Counted from the first letter of the stretch, positions 34,334 to 43,582 are shown. The stretch is DNA of 64,000 bases from JBMYRH01 sp049602155 (GCA_049602155.1 JBMYRH010000008.1:186001-250000), one strand, 5' to 3'. Notes: a model not told the origin generated them from the sequence alone. Program-made: numbers and translations.

Positions 34334-35358
34334 GGGGTCACCACTACCTTGCCGAAGACCTCGCGCGCCTCGATGGCGCGGTGAGCATCGGCGATTTCTT
34401 CCATTGGGACCACTCGGTCGATGACTGAGCGGAAGTGGCCGGCGTCGTAGAGAGACACGAGCTGCGCGAATTCTTGGCGAGTGCCCATCGTCGAGCCGAG
34501 GATCGACTGACTCTTAAAGAAGAGGTGCCGCAAGTTCACCCGCGCGTCGATCCCAGTCGTCGCGCCACAGGTGACGAGGCGCCCCGCCCAGGCGAGGCAG
34601 CGCAGCGATCGCTCGAAGACTTCGCCGCCGACGTGCTCAAACACGACGTCGACGCCGCGCCTGTCGGTTAACGCCTTCACGCGGGACACGAAGTCCTCTT
34701 CGCGGTAGCCGATGGTCTCATCGGCGCCGAGCTCTTTGGCGAGCTCAAGCTTACGGGCGCTGCCGGCTGTGGCGATGACCTGGGCCCCGAGGTGCTTCGC
34801 GATCTGAACGGCGCAGGAGCCGACCCCGCTCCCGCCCGCGTGGACGAGGACTGTCTCCCCCTCTCGCAGCTCGGCGCGCGCAACCAACATGTGCCAGGCG
34901 GTGAGGAAGCTGAGGCTCAGCGCGGCTGCGTCTGGGTAGGTCAGGCGCGCAGGCTTTGCGAACAGGTTCACGGCGGGCACGGCGACCAGCTCGGCGAGGC
35001 CACCGGGCTGGGTCTCTCCAAGGATGCCGTACTTGGGGCAGAGGTGATCGGCACCGGCCTGACAACGCACACATTGTCCGCAGCTGACTCCGGGGGCGAC
35101 CATCACGGGGTCACCGGGGTGCCACTTTTCAACGCCAAGCCCCACGGCGTGGACATCCCCCGCGATATCCGCGCCGGTGATCATCGGGAGGTGAAAGGGG
35201 GCGCCAGGGATGCCGCGGCGCACCCAGACGTCCAGGTGGTTGAGGGCGCATGCGCGCACGCGGACGACGACCTCGCCAGGCCCCGGGGTGGGATCTGGCA
35301 CCTCCTCCACGCGCAAGACCTCAGGCCCGCCGTGTTCGCGCAGGAGGACGGCCCTCAT
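34330..35358 (-). CDS. Zinc-type alcohol dehydrogenase/quinone oxidoreductase (MDR family)
   Basis: 342 residues of the medium-chain dehydrogenase/reductase family. The structural zinc site is CGQCVRCQAGADHLC (four Cys). The nucleotide-binding motif is HAGGSGVGSCAVQIAKHLGA. The catalytic-zinc residues are less clear (GVSC), so it may be an NADPH quinone or enoyl reductase-like member. It sits between crotonase genes in an acyl-CoA operon, so it may reduce an enoyl-CoA or oxidise an aldehyde/alcohol intermediate. Start overlaps the preceding crotonase stop as ATGA. Confidence 0.88.
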   Translation of the reverse strand: MRAVLLREHGGPEVLRVEEVPDPTPGPGEVVVRVRACALNHLDVWVRRGIPGAPFHLPMITGADIAGDVHAVGLGVEKWHPGDPVMVAPGVSCGQCVRCQAGADHLCPKYGILGETQPGGLAELVAVPAVNLFAKPARLTYPDAAALSLSFLTAWHMLVARAELREGETVLVHAGGSGVGSCAVQIAKHLGAQVIATAGSARKLELAKELGADETIGYREEDFVSRVKALTDRRGVDVVFEHVGGEVFERSLRCLAWAGRLVTCGATTGIDARVNLRHLFFKSQSILGSTMGTRQEFAQLVSLYDAGHFRSVIDRVVPMEEIADAHRAIEAREVFGKVVVTP

Positions 35359-36158
35359 CGCCCGCTGAAGCTGGGCTTGCGCTTCTCGTTGTAGGCGCGG
35401 ATCCCTTCGGCGGCGTCGTCACCCTTGAAGAGGCGCTGCTGCAGCTCTCTTTCGAGGGCCAGCCCCACGTCGAGGGAGGTCTCTCCGCCGGTTTGGCAGG
35501 CACGCTTGATCATCCCGACCGCGCCAGACGCACGACCCGGAGGGCAGAATGTACGCGCCCATGCCACCGCTTTGGAGCGGAAGTCGAGGGCATCGTCTGC
35601 CTCGACGACGCGGTTGATCAGGCCTATCTCCAGGCCCTCCTCAAAGGAGAGGTTACGACCCTCAGCCATCAGCTCGATGGCCTTCGATTTACCGACCATG
35701 CGCGTCAGGCGCTGTGTACCGCCGGTGCCTGGCAGGACGCCGAGGTGCACTTCAGGGAGGCCAACCTTGCCGCGACCTTTCCTTGCGATGCGCATGTCAC
35801 AGCCCATCGCCACTTCGAGGCCGCCGCCGACCGTGTGGCCGTTGAGCGCGGCGATCACGAGCTTCGGGGTCTGCTCCAAGCGGACTAGGGTCTCATTGGC
35901 GTGAAGACAGAAGTAGTACTTCGTCTCCGGCGTGAGCTCTTGGAGCATCGCGATGTCAGCGCCCGCGCAGAAGAACTTCTCGCCTTCACCGGTCACGAGG
36001 ATGACATGAACGGACTCATCCATTCGTGCCTCCAAGATCCATCGGTCGAGCTGCAGCATCATCGCGTACGAGTACGCATTGGCCGGCGCGTTGGTCAGGG
36101 TGAGGATCGCGACACCGTCGACGACCTCGTAGTCCACTAGGGTTCGGGATTCGCTCAT
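35355..36158 (-). CDS. Enoyl-CoA hydratase/isomerase family protein (first gene of operon)
   Basis: 267 residues from the ATG at 36158, which has GGAGG just upstream; an earlier in-frame ATG lacks one. The crotonase motifs are FFCAGADIAML, VGGGLEVAMGCD and GLPEVHLGVLPGTGGTQRL. The N-terminal stretch NAPANAYSYAMML is a variant of the usual PxxxNAL. A long C-terminal helix contains CPPGRASGAVGMIKRAC. It likely hydrates an enoyl-CoA. It starts a five-gene minus-strand unit ending with the HugZ-like gene. Divergent from a small membrane protein gene. Confidence 0.92.
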   Translation of the reverse strand: MSESRTLVDYEVVDGVAILTLTNAPANAYSYAMMLQLDRWILEARMDESVHVILVTGEGEKFFCAGADIAMLQELTPETKYYFCLHANETLVRLEQTPKLVIAALNGHTVGGGLEVAMGCDMRIARKGRGKVGLPEVHLGVLPGTGGTQRLTRMVGKSKAIELMAEGRNLSFEEGLEIGLINRVVEADDALDFRSKAVAWARTFCPPGRASGAVGMIKRACQTGGETSLDVGLALERELQQRLFKGDDAAEGIRAYNEKRKPSFSGR

Positions 36159-36244
36159 GTGTTTCCTCCGGCTTCCGGCTTCCCATGTCGCCGCGAGACC
36201 TGTCAACTGCGCATCAGACTTGAACCGCAGGCACGGGTCCTCCT

Positions 36245-36568
36245 ATGGTCGCCCCCATGAGGCAATGGATTTCAGGTCTGGCGAGCGCGATCGTCCCCGG
36301 GAGTGGGCAGCTTTTCCGAGGGCGCGCGTGGGATGGCCTACTTTTCTTGGCGTTCGCGATCGCCCTGCACACGATCACTGGGGGGCTCGCCTTCCGGATC
36401 GGCGCCGACCTCGCGAGGGACGGTTGGCTCTACGGAGCCTTTGGGTTCCCCTCGGACCGTGTCAGCCCGATCACTGTCGTGACGACCGTGTTGATGGTCG
36501 CCACGCACCTCGGCGCAGCATGGGACGCAGCGTCCGATGAGGGGGCTGCGGAGGTTGAGGCCGTTTAG
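36245..36568 (+). CDS. Small membrane protein of unknown function
   Basis: 107 residues with two or three hydrophobic segments (WDGLLFLAFAIALHTITGGLAF and ITVVTTVLMVATHLGAAW). The N-terminus IVPGSGQLFRGRAWDG resembles the PGxGQxxxGR motif seen at the start of TM2-like and DUF5683-type membrane proteins. ATG 36245 or the ATG at 36257 could be the start. The stop overlaps the convergent modC gene by four bases. No function can be given. Confidence 0.6.
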   Translation: MVAPMRQWISGLASAIVPGSGQLFRGRAWDGLLFLAFAIALHTITGGLAFRIGADLARDGWLYGAFGFPSDRVSPITVVTTVLMVATHLGAAWDAASDEGAAEVEAV

Positions 36569-37290
36569 GGCGCGTCGCGAGGATGCGCGACGTCGAAGAA
36601 CTCAGCGACGAAGTCTGTGGCTGGCGCGGCGCTCAGGGTCTCTGCTGTGCCGTGCTGGATCACGCGGCCATCTTCTATGACGTAGACGTGCGCCTCGAGG
36701 GCTCGTACGTCGCGCGCGTCATGGGTGACGATGAGCCCTGGGGTCTCGCCTGGTCGCAAATATCGTGCAAGTCGGGCGCGCATCGTGCGCCGCGTTCGAG
36801 CGTCCATCGCGGCGAGAGGTTCGTCGAGCAACAACAGGCTCGGTGCGACGATGAGCGCCCTCGCGAGCGCTACCCGCTGGCGCTCCCCACTCGAGAGGGA
36901 CGCGACGGGGAGCTTCGTCAGTGCGTTCGCGTCGAGCTCGTCGAGTAGCGCGCGGGCTTTCGCGCGTCGCTCGTTTTGGCCGCCGGGGACCCCGAAGCCC
37001 ACGTTGTCGAGGACGCTGAGGTGTGGGAAGAGCCCGTAGCCTTGCGGGACATAGCCGATTCCGCGGTCCTCTGGGGCGCGGACCACCCCGGCCTTGGTGT
37101 CCACGAGGGTCGTGTGACCGACAGTGATGAGGCCGGCCGTCGGTGTGTAGGCCCCTGCAATCGTGCGCAGGATGGTGCTCTTCCCCGCGCCGTTTGGGCC
37201 GATGAGGGCGACAGGTGAACCGTCGCTGTGCAGGTCGACGTCCAGGTGAAGTGCACCCAAGTGGAGCATGATGCGGGCGCGCCAGGTCAT
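36565..37290 (-). CDS. modC: Molybdate ABC transporter ATP-binding protein
   Basis: 241 residues of ABC ATPase. Walker A is GPNGAGKST (near residue 33), Q-loop VPQGYGLFPHLSVLDNVGFGV, signature LSSGERQRVALARAL and Walker B LLLLDEPLAAMD. It ends after the H-loop region and lacks the C-terminal molybdate-binding (Mop) domain of the longer ModC proteins, so feedback binding of oxyanion is not expected here. It powers ModB. The start overlaps the modB stop (ATGA at 37287-37290). Order modA-modB-modC with overlaps supports the assignment; tungstate or vanadate specificity cannot be excluded. Confidence 0.88.
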   Translation of the reverse strand: MTWRARIMLHLGALHLDVDLHSDGSPVALIGPNGAGKSTILRTIAGAYTPTAGLITVGHTTLVDTKAGVVRAPEDRGIGYVPQGYGLFPHLSVLDNVGFGVPGGQNERRAKARALLDELDANALTKLPVASLSSGERQRVALARALIVAPSLLLLDEPLAAMDARTRRTMRARLARYLRPGETPGLIVTHDARDVRALEAHVYVIEDGRVIQHGTAETLSAAPATDFVAEFFDVAHPRDAP

Positions 37291-38096
37291 GAGCGCCCTC
37301 CAGGTCGGAGGGTGCGCAAGAGTTGAGGGCTCAGCCGTAGCCCCAGCAACAACACGATGGAGAGGCCCGCCAAGATGAGGGCCAGGGCACGCGCGATGTC
37401 GAGATCCGACTCAAGTGCGGTGTAGATCGCGAGGGGCATGGTCTGAGTGGTGCCGGGGAGGCTCCCTGCGAAGAGGAGGGTCGCACCAAATTCACCGAGG
37501 GCACGTGCCCAGGAGAGCGCTGCGCCAGTGACGAGCCCGGGGAGCGTCATCGGCAGGGCGACGCGCAGGAAGGTGCGCCACGGGGTGTGGCCGAGTGTTC
37601 GTGACACCAGGAGCAGGTCGTCCTCCAGGCGCCGAAAGGCCAAGGTTGACGCCTTGATGTAGAAGGGCGCAGATACCGTGACCTGAGCCAGGATGACGGC
37701 GCTCGTCGTGAATGGGATCTGTAGGCCGAACGCCTCCAACGCTCCCCCGAAGAGCCCCGCCCGACCGAATGTCTCCAGGAGCGCGATGCCGATCACAGCG
37801 GGGGGCAACACGATGGGCAGGTCTAGGAGGAGGTCTATTGCCGCAGCGCTCCGCCCGGATGAGCGGGCGAGCCACCAGGCGAGCGGCGTCCCGATGACGA
37901 TGATGATGAGCAGGCTGACGAAGCTGGTGCGCAGGCTGAGCCACAGCGCAGGGCCCACGACGGGGTGAGAGAGGGCCTTGTAGAGGTCCGCAGGCGAGCT
38001 CGCCATCACGAGCGCCGCGAGCGGGATAAAGAGCACGCAGAGCGCGGGGATCGCCATCCAAAGGGCGGAGAGGCGTCGGTCGGTGGGCTGAGTCAT
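37287..38096 (-). CDS. modB: Molybdate ABC transporter permease
   Basis: 269 residues with five or six membrane helices. The EAA loop is clear: RTLGHTPWRTFLRVALPMTLPGLVTGAALSWARALGEFGATLLFAG, which includes the characteristic ALGEFGAT of ModB and sulfate permeases. It forms the transmembrane channel for molybdate delivered by ModA. Both ends overlap the neighbouring mod genes by four bases, so expression is coupled. Confidence 0.9.
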   Translation of the reverse strand: MTQPTDRRLSALWMAIPALCVLFIPLAALVMASSPADLYKALSHPVVGPALWLSLRTSFVSLLIIIVIGTPLAWWLARSSGRSAAAIDLLLDLPIVLPPAVIGIALLETFGRAGLFGGALEAFGLQIPFTTSAVILAQVTVSAPFYIKASTLAFRRLEDDLLLVSRTLGHTPWRTFLRVALPMTLPGLVTGAALSWARALGEFGATLLFAGSLPGTTQTMPLAIYTALESDLDIARALALILAGLSIVLLLGLRLSPQLLRTLRPGGRS

Positions 38097-38911
38097 GGGG
38101 CGATATACCCTAGCTCAATCAGGGCCGCGCGCGCCTGAGGAGACGCCATAAATGCCCGCCACAGGCTCGCGGCCCTCGGGGGGGCAGCTGCGATGATATC
38201 CGCTGCGTAGTAGTCGACCTGGATGTTCTTGTCAGGGGGGAGCGTGACGGGGATGACGTTGGGGGTGTTGCGTGCATCCGTGGCGTAGACCAGCGCGGCG
38301 TCCGCCTCGCCGAGCGCGACCTTGGCGCGGACAAGCCTCGCGTTGCTCTCTTCCGAGACGACGCGCGCCATCACACGTTCACTTAGGTCTCCATTGCGCT
38401 GGGCATCTTCGCGCGCCAAGAGCGCCCTCGCATACTCCCCGACGGGCGAATGAGGGGTCCCCAGGACGATCCGCTGGGCCCGAGGGAGCTGCTCAAGCTC
38501 TTGCACCTTGGCAGGGTTGTCAGTGGGGACGATGATCGCAAGGGTGTTGCCAGCGACCTGCCGCGGCGGTCCGGTGAGGCCGGCGTGATGGAGGGCCTCG
38601 ACATGCGCCAGGTTGGCCGAGACGAAGATGTCGGCGGGGGCGCCTTGCGCAATTTGAACGCGCAAGACTTGGCTGCCCGCGAAGGAGAAGACGACATCAG
38701 TGCCAGGGTGGGCGGCCTCGAAGAGGGGCTCCAGGTGCTCGAACAGCTCCGTGAGCGATGAAGCGGCGTGGATGCGCACGACGCCGTCGCCCTGGGGCGT
38801 GTGAGTGCACGCTACAAGACAGAGGCCCAGTACGAGGTGTCTGACCAGGCAGTTCAGCGGCCATAGAAGCAGCGGGATAGGGGGTTGCCGACGCACGGCC
38901 CCTGTTACCAT
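38093..38911 (-). CDS. modA: Molybdate-binding lipoprotein ModA
   Basis: 272 residues from the ATG at 38911. The signal LVLGLCLVAC ends in a lipobox, so this ModA is membrane-tethered rather than free in the periplasm. The binding protein core is recognised by VRIHAASSLTELFEHLEPLF (ASSL loop), FAGSQVLRVQIAQGAPADIFVSA and the C-terminal ADAALVYATDA. These residues surround the oxyanion in ModA. A longer in-frame upstream start is not needed. First gene of modABC; no molybdate regulator (ModE) or Mo-cofactor riboswitch was seen upstream. Confidence 0.9.
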   Translation of the reverse strand: MVTGAVRRQPPIPLLLWPLNCLVRHLVLGLCLVACTHTPQGDGVVRIHAASSLTELFEHLEPLFEAAHPGTDVVFSFAGSQVLRVQIAQGAPADIFVSANLAHVEALHHAGLTGPPRQVAGNTLAIIVPTDNPAKVQELEQLPRAQRIVLGTPHSPVGEYARALLAREDAQRNGDLSERVMARVVSEESNARLVRAKVALGEADAALVYATDARNTPNVIPVTLPPDKNIQVDYYAADIIAAAPPRAASLWRAFMASPQARAALIELGYIAP

Positions 38912-38933
38912 GAATCGAGGCGGGATGGGGGGC

Positions 38934-39323
38934 TCAGGGGGCGCTCGGCCATCGCGGATCGTCGAAACGTTGCAGCTCGACCAGGTACCCGTCTGGATCA
39001 CGCAGGAAGGCGTGGGTGATGTTGAAGCGTGGGTTGTGGGCTAGCGGCGACTCGAAGGTCACGCCGGCGTCTTGCAGGGTCGCAGTCACGCCCTCTACAT
39101 CGGTCGTGACGAGGGTGATGATAGGCCCATCGACTGCGTCGGGTTCGCGGTGTGTACAGAAGCCGATGAAGCCTGTAGAGGAGATCTGGAAGATCCGGCA
39201 GGCGCCTTGGTCTAAGACCATCGGCACGCCGAGCATCCCTTCGTAAAAGGCCTGAGCCGCGTCGAGATCGGCGCAGGGGAAAAAGCACACGCTCTGCTGA
39301 AATGGCGGTTTGGCGTTGGGCAT
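38934..39323 (-). CDS. VOC (glyoxalase/bleomycin resistance) family protein
   Basis: 129 residues, start ATG 39323 with GGAGA seven bases upstream. The fold is seen from SVCFFPCADLDAAQAFYEGMLGVPM at the start and AFLRDPDGYLVELQRF at the end, with the last Glu as a usual metal ligand. These are the paired beta-alpha-beta units of the VOC superfamily. Members include glyoxalase, dioxygenases and antibiotic-binding proteins, so no reaction is assigned. It precedes modA by 22 bases on the same strand and may share transcription. Confidence 0.8.
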   Translation of the reverse strand: MPNAKPPFQQSVCFFPCADLDAAQAFYEGMLGVPMVLDQGACRIFQISSTGFIGFCTHREPDAVDGPIITLVTTDVEGVTATLQDAGVTFESPLAHNPRFNITHAFLRDPDGYLVELQRFDDPRWPSAP

Positions 39324-39448
39324 GCTGGAGTCTCCGTTGGCATGCGATGTCTCGGTGACTGGAGGGCGGCCATGAGACATTGCAAGGTTCCGCTTGCAGG
39401 CGAGGTGGCTGCGCTGCTTAGCTTGGCCCGCAGATACGTGGAGGCGCA

Positions 39449-39907
39449 ATGATTGACGTCAAAGACATTGAGGCAGCTCAGAGGGCATGGGGCGAGGGCG
39501 TAGTCGCCATCGGTAGCGCACCGTCGTGGGAAGAGTCGCACGCGCTCGCCGTCGCATTCGTGACGAAGCGTTATGCGCTTGGCGACGCAGCACTCTTATT
39601 TTGCCCGACAAAGGCTCGAGAGGTGCAGTTTCGAGGCACCCTAGACGACGCGGTCTCGTACTTCGTGGGGCGCGATGCGCGTCACGCTGAAGACGGGGGC
39701 TTCGCGCTCCAGCCTTGGACCGCTGTCCGCTTCGAGAACGCGGGTGTGGTCTGTGGAGAGGAGATGGCCCTCGCGATGGGGAACTATTTCTTCAAGGACA
39801 CGGACGGCGTAGAGCTCAAAGTTGAGTACTCATTTGCGTACGTGCGCGACCCTGAGGGGGGCCTCCAGGTGCAGCTCCATCACTCAGCGTTGCCTTACAG
39901 CGGCTAG
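39449..39907 (+). CDS. NTF2/SnoaL-like protein
   Basis: 152 residues from an ATG with GGAGG nearby upstream. The C-terminal half, MALAMGNYFFKDTDGVELKVEYSFAYVRDPEGGLQVQLHHSALPY, matches the CaMKII association-domain/NTF2-like fold. Proteins like this are sometimes labelled phosphoribosyl-AMP cyclohydrolase in databases, but none of the HisI metal motifs is present, so that label should not be used. NTF2-like proteins may be isomerases or ligand-binding subunits. Divergent from the VOC gene. Confidence 0.7.
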   Translation: MIDVKDIEAAQRAWGEGVVAIGSAPSWEESHALAVAFVTKRYALGDAALLFCPTKAREVQFRGTLDDAVSYFVGRDARHAEDGGFALQPWTAVRFENAGVVCGEEMALAMGNYFFKDTDGVELKVEYSFAYVRDPEGGLQVQLHHSALPYSG

Positions 39908-40012
39908 AGGCGCAGGGGAGGCGTGAGCACGCCTCGGTTATCGCGGACGTGACATGTGTGGTGAGTCGGCTATCATCCGCAGCCGGTTCTTCGTTAGATA
40001 GGGGGCGTATCG

Positions 40013-40720
40013 ATGGTCCTTCAGGCCAACGCGCTGGTGAAGCATTACGGTGAGCATGTGGCGCTGCGTGGGCTCGACTTAGAGGTCGGTGCTGGCGAAG
40101 TCTTCTGCTTGCTTGGCGCCAACGGCGCTGGCAAGACGACGACGATTCAGCTCTTCCTGGGCTTCATCGAGCCGACCTCAGGCAGCGCGAAGATCAAGGG
40201 GATGGAGGTCAAAGACCACGGCTTGGAGACCAAGCGGTGCCTGGCTTATATCCCTGAGAACGTGATGCTCTACCCCAACCTGACTGGGCTTGAGAACCTG
40301 GAGTACTTCTCTGTGCTCGCCGGTGTGGATGACGTCAGCGAGGGGCGGTTGCGCGCGACCCTTGAGCGGGCAGGCTTGCCACAAGAGGCGGTCGAGCGGC
40401 CCGTAGGCAACTACTCAAAGGGCATGCGACAAAAGGTGGGCATCGCCATGGCCATCGCGCGGAGGGCCGAGCTCTTGCTCCTCGATGAGCCGACCTCGGG
40501 GCTGGACCCCAAGGCCTCCAACGAGTTCTCTCAGCTCGTGACGTCGCTCAAAGATGAGGGCGTCGCCGTGCTGATGGCGACGCATGATCTTTTCCGGTCC
40601 CGCGAGATCGCCACGCGTATTGGCATCATGAAGCTCGGGAAGTTGGTCGCGAGCTTTGACGCCGCGGATGTCTCTCATAACGACCTCGAGCGTATCTACC
40701 TCGAGCATATGCACGACTGA
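40013..40720 (+). CDS. ABC transporter ATP-binding protein
   Basis: 235 residues. Walker A is GANGAGKTTT, the signature YSKGMRQKVGIAMAIA and Walker B LLLLDEPTSGLDP; the H-loop is ATHDLF. The sequence resembles ATPases of ABC-2 exporters (NatA, NosF, GldA). The next two genes encode membrane subunits in the same direction, 13 and 2 bases apart, so this is a three-gene transporter. The exported substrate is unknown. Confidence 0.92.
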   Translation: MVLQANALVKHYGEHVALRGLDLEVGAGEVFCLLGANGAGKTTTIQLFLGFIEPTSGSAKIKGMEVKDHGLETKRCLAYIPENVMLYPNLTGLENLEYFSVLAGVDDVSEGRLRATLERAGLPQEAVERPVGNYSKGMRQKVGIAMAIARRAELLLLDEPTSGLDPKASNEFSQLVTSLKDEGVAVLMATHDLFRSREIATRIGIMKLGKLVASFDAADVSHNDLERIYLEHMHD

Positions 40721-40733
40721 GGGTAAGGCTTCG

Positions 40734-42161
40734 ATGTCGACTATCCGACACATCGCACGTAAGGAGCTCCGCGAGATTATTCGCGACGGCCGCCTTCGTC
40801 TCCTCGCCGGGATCGTGTTCGTCTTGGCGATGGCGGCGCTCATCTTTGGGGCCGATCAAACCTATCGCTCTCAGCATGCGCGGGAGCACGCCAGTGAACG
40901 GGCGGCTGCGCAGTGGGAAGGGCAGGGCGAGAAGAACCCTCACGTCGCCGCGCACTACGGTACGCACGTCTTTGCGCCGACCAGCGTGGCGACGGCCATC
41001 GATCCTGGGGTCTCGGCCTACCTCGGCCGCTCGTTGAAGCTCGAAGCCCATCAACGGAACCTTGCAGCGCATTCCGAGGCACAAGACGGCGCGAGCTTAC
41101 AGCGCCTCGGGAGCTTCTCGGTCTCTACGGTGCTGTTGCAGCTGTTACCGTTGCTCATAGTCGCCCTCGGCTACGGCTTGTGGAGCCGTGAGCGGGAGCG
41201 CGGGACACTGCGGCAGCTCATCAGCACGGGGGTCGATCGACGCGCGCTCCTGTGGGGGAAGATCATCGCCCTCTTCGCGGTGGTGGCTGGGCTCTTGATC
41301 CCAGCCGCCCTCGTCATCATCGGGGTCCTCTGGTCCCTGGGTGGGGGGGACACTCAGACGCTCTCTCGCTTGGTGTTGCTCGGGGTTGGGTACGCCGCGT
41401 ACTTCGCTATCTTCGGTGGGTTGACGCTCTACGCCTCCGCCTCAGCTCCGTCGTCCCGTGCGGCCCTCGTGGCCATGGTGGGCGCCTGGGGGCTTTTTTG
41501 CTTGGTGATGCCGCGTGGGGCGACTGAGTTGGCCGGTGCTATGGAGCCATTGCCCAGCCAGGCGGCCCTCGCGCGGGACGTGTCCAAGAGCCTCGAGGTC
41601 GGCATCGACGGGACTGCGGAGCGTGAGGTCGCGATCGAGGCGATCAGGAGCGACTTGATGGCGGACTCGGGGATGGCGGACACCGGTATGCTCGTGGATG
41701 ACACCTTCTTGAGCGGCTTCGACCTTCAAGCTGAAGCGCGCTGGGAGGATATGGTGTTTGACCACCATGTCCGCGCGCTTGAGGACCGTATTCAGGCTCA
41801 GGAGCGTGTGGTTACCCTCGTGGGCTTCTTGTCGCCATACCTGGCAATGCGGACGCTCTCGGCTGGCCTGTGCGGGACGGACTATGCCCATCACCGCCAC
41901 TTCACCGAGTATGCAGAAGTGTGGCGCAAGTCTTTGGTCGCTCAGCTGAATCAGACCTTCGCGGAGGAGGCGGGCGAAGAGGGATGGGATTATCGGGCAG
42001 GGCCGGAGCTCTGGAAGAATGCCCCGCCGTTTGAGTATCAGGCGCCTAGCCCGCTCGCGGCCCTCCAGATGCACCTCATGAGCGTGCTCTCGCTCCTCCT
42101 TTGGTTGGCGCTCGCGCTTGGGCTCGCGCGGCGCTCTGCGCAACGCGTCAGGGTGGTGTAG
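40734..42161 (+). CDS. ABC-2 type permease with large periplasmic insert (DUF3526-like)
   Basis: 475 residues from the ATG at 40734. A membrane helix near the N-terminus (LRLLAGIVFVLAMAALIFGA) is followed by a long periplasmic segment and then PLLIVALGYGLWSRERERGTLRQLISTG, the cytoplasmic coupling motif of ABC-2 permeases. A second soluble region with DHHVRALEDRIQAQE follows, and there is a final helix. The combination with a related second permease matches the DUF3526 transporter type. Partner to the ATPase at 40013. Confidence 0.83.
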   Translation: MSTIRHIARKELREIIRDGRLRLLAGIVFVLAMAALIFGADQTYRSQHAREHASERAAAQWEGQGEKNPHVAAHYGTHVFAPTSVATAIDPGVSAYLGRSLKLEAHQRNLAAHSEAQDGASLQRLGSFSVSTVLLQLLPLLIVALGYGLWSRERERGTLRQLISTGVDRRALLWGKIIALFAVVAGLLIPAALVIIGVLWSLGGGDTQTLSRLVLLGVGYAAYFAIFGGLTLYASASAPSSRAALVAMVGAWGLFCLVMPRGATELAGAMEPLPSQAALARDVSKSLEVGIDGTAEREVAIEAIRSDLMADSGMADTGMLVDDTFLSGFDLQAEARWEDMVFDHHVRALEDRIQAQERVVTLVGFLSPYLAMRTLSAGLCGTDYAHHRHFTEYAEVWRKSLVAQLNQTFAEEAGEEGWDYRAGPELWKNAPPFEYQAPSPLAALQMHLMSVLSLLLWLALALGLARRSAQRVRVV

Positions 42162-42163
42162 CG

Positions 42164-43579
42164 ATGTGGCGCACGGTACTGAGATTAGAGTGGCGGATCG
42201 TGAGGCGGGACCGGGCCGCGTTGGCTGTCCTCGCGCTCTTCGCGGGCTTCCTCGTCCTGGCGGCCTTGGCCGGTGGTGGCCATGCGGACACCCTCGCTGA
42301 GGGCCTGGAGCGCACCGAGAGCGCTGAGCGGTCAAGGCTCGATGGGCACCAAGCGGAGATCAAGGAGCGGATGGCGGCTAAGGCCGACAGGACTGCGAAA
42401 GATCCACGCGATGCCGTGTGGATGGGGAAAGAGGGCGCGTCGCGTGTCGCGATTTTACCTCCCTCTCCCTTGGCGCCGATCGCTGTCGGGCAACGCCAGC
42501 TTCACCCACAGGCCGTCAGAGTCAGCACAGAGATGAACCTGGCGGCGGAGCGTGAGACAGAGACCGCGATGAGCGGCCCGACGCGGCTGATGACGGGGGC
42601 CTTCGACCCGGCTTTTCTCTTCGTCGTGCTCTTCCCCCTGGTGATCATCGCGCTCTCCTACGAATTGCTCAGCGGTGAGCGCGAGCGCGGGACCCTCGCG
42701 ATGCTGCTCTCGCAGCCCGTGAGCCAACACGCGCTCGTCTTGGGCAAGGCGGCCGCGCGCGCGCTGCTGCTCTGCGCTGTGACGTTCCTCTTCGCGCTCC
42801 TAGGGCTCGTGCTCGCCGGGGCAGATCTGACCGGTGACGGTGCTGTCGTGCACATCGCGCTCTACGCGGCGGTGCTCGTCGCGTGGGCGCTCTTTTGGTT
42901 CGCGGCGGCGGTCGCTGTCAATGCATGGGGGCAGAGCTCTGCGAGCAACGCGCTCTCGCTCGTCGGGTTGTGGCTGCTCCTGGTGGTCGTCGTCCCGGGG
43001 CTGATGCATGTCGTCGTGGACGCCATCTATCCACCACCGTCTAAGGTGGAGCTCCTCCACGAGGCGCGTGAAGCCGGGCAAGAGGTCGAGCGGAAGCTCG
43101 CCGGCCTTGAGGGGCGTCACGACGTGGACACGACAACGAAAGGCTACGCCAAGCGCGTGGTCGAGGTGCAACAAGAGCTCGCGCGGCGCTCCGAGCCCGT
43201 GCTCAAGGAGCTTCGAGCACAAGTGGCAAAGCGTCAGTCCATGGTGGACACGCTGCGCTTTGTGTCCCCAGCGATCGTGACTCAGCTGGCGCTCGAAGAT
43301 GTCGCCGGTGCGGGCGCTGTCAGGCACCAGCGTTTCGAGGCCCAGGTCGACACGTATCATGAGCGATATCGAGCCTATTTCTTCGCGCACATCCAGGGGG
43401 GACAGCCCTTCACCCCCAAGGATCTCGAGAGCGTCCCCACGTGGGAGTTTGCCGAGGAGGACACAGGCGACCTCATCGCTCGTATCCTCGGCGGCGTCTT
43501 TGGGCTCTTGCTCTTCGCGTCAGTGCTTATCGGGCTGGCGTGGCCGGGGCTACGCCGGGTAGGGCGACTGGCGCGCTGA
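42164..43579 (+). CDS. Second ABC-2 type permease with large periplasmic insert
   Basis: 471 residues, starting two bases after the preceding stop. Paralogous to the upstream permease. The same pattern recurs: N-terminal helix (AALAVLALFAGFLVLAALAGG), periplasmic segment, then LVIIALSYELLSGERERGTLAMLLSQPVS as coupling motif, further helices, a soluble segment with coiled-coil character (EAREAGQEVERKLAGLE) and a last helix. The pair likely forms a heterodimeric channel with large periplasmic domains. Convergent with the FKBP gene three bases downstream. Confidence 0.83.
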   Translation: MWRTVLRLEWRIVRRDRAALAVLALFAGFLVLAALAGGGHADTLAEGLERTESAERSRLDGHQAEIKERMAAKADRTAKDPRDAVWMGKEGASRVAILPPSPLAPIAVGQRQLHPQAVRVSTEMNLAAERETETAMSGPTRLMTGAFDPAFLFVVLFPLVIIALSYELLSGERERGTLAMLLSQPVSQHALVLGKAAARALLLCAVTFLFALLGLVLAGADLTGDGAVVHIALYAAVLVAWALFWFAAAVAVNAWGQSSASNALSLVGLWLLLVVVVPGLMHVVVDAIYPPPSKVELLHEAREAGQEVERKLAGLEGRHDVDTTTKGYAKRVVEVQQELARRSEPVLKELRAQVAKRQSMVDTLRFVSPAIVTQLALEDVAGAGAVRHQRFEAQVDTYHERYRAYFFAHIQGGQPFTPKDLESVPTWEFAEEDTGDLIARILGGVFGLLLFASVLIGLAWPGLRRVGRLAR

Positions 43580-43582
43580 GCG

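Noticed and set aside
39449..39907. Phosphoribosyl-AMP cyclohydrolase
   Set aside because: None of the HisI metal motifs is present; the fold signature is NTF2/SnoaL-like.
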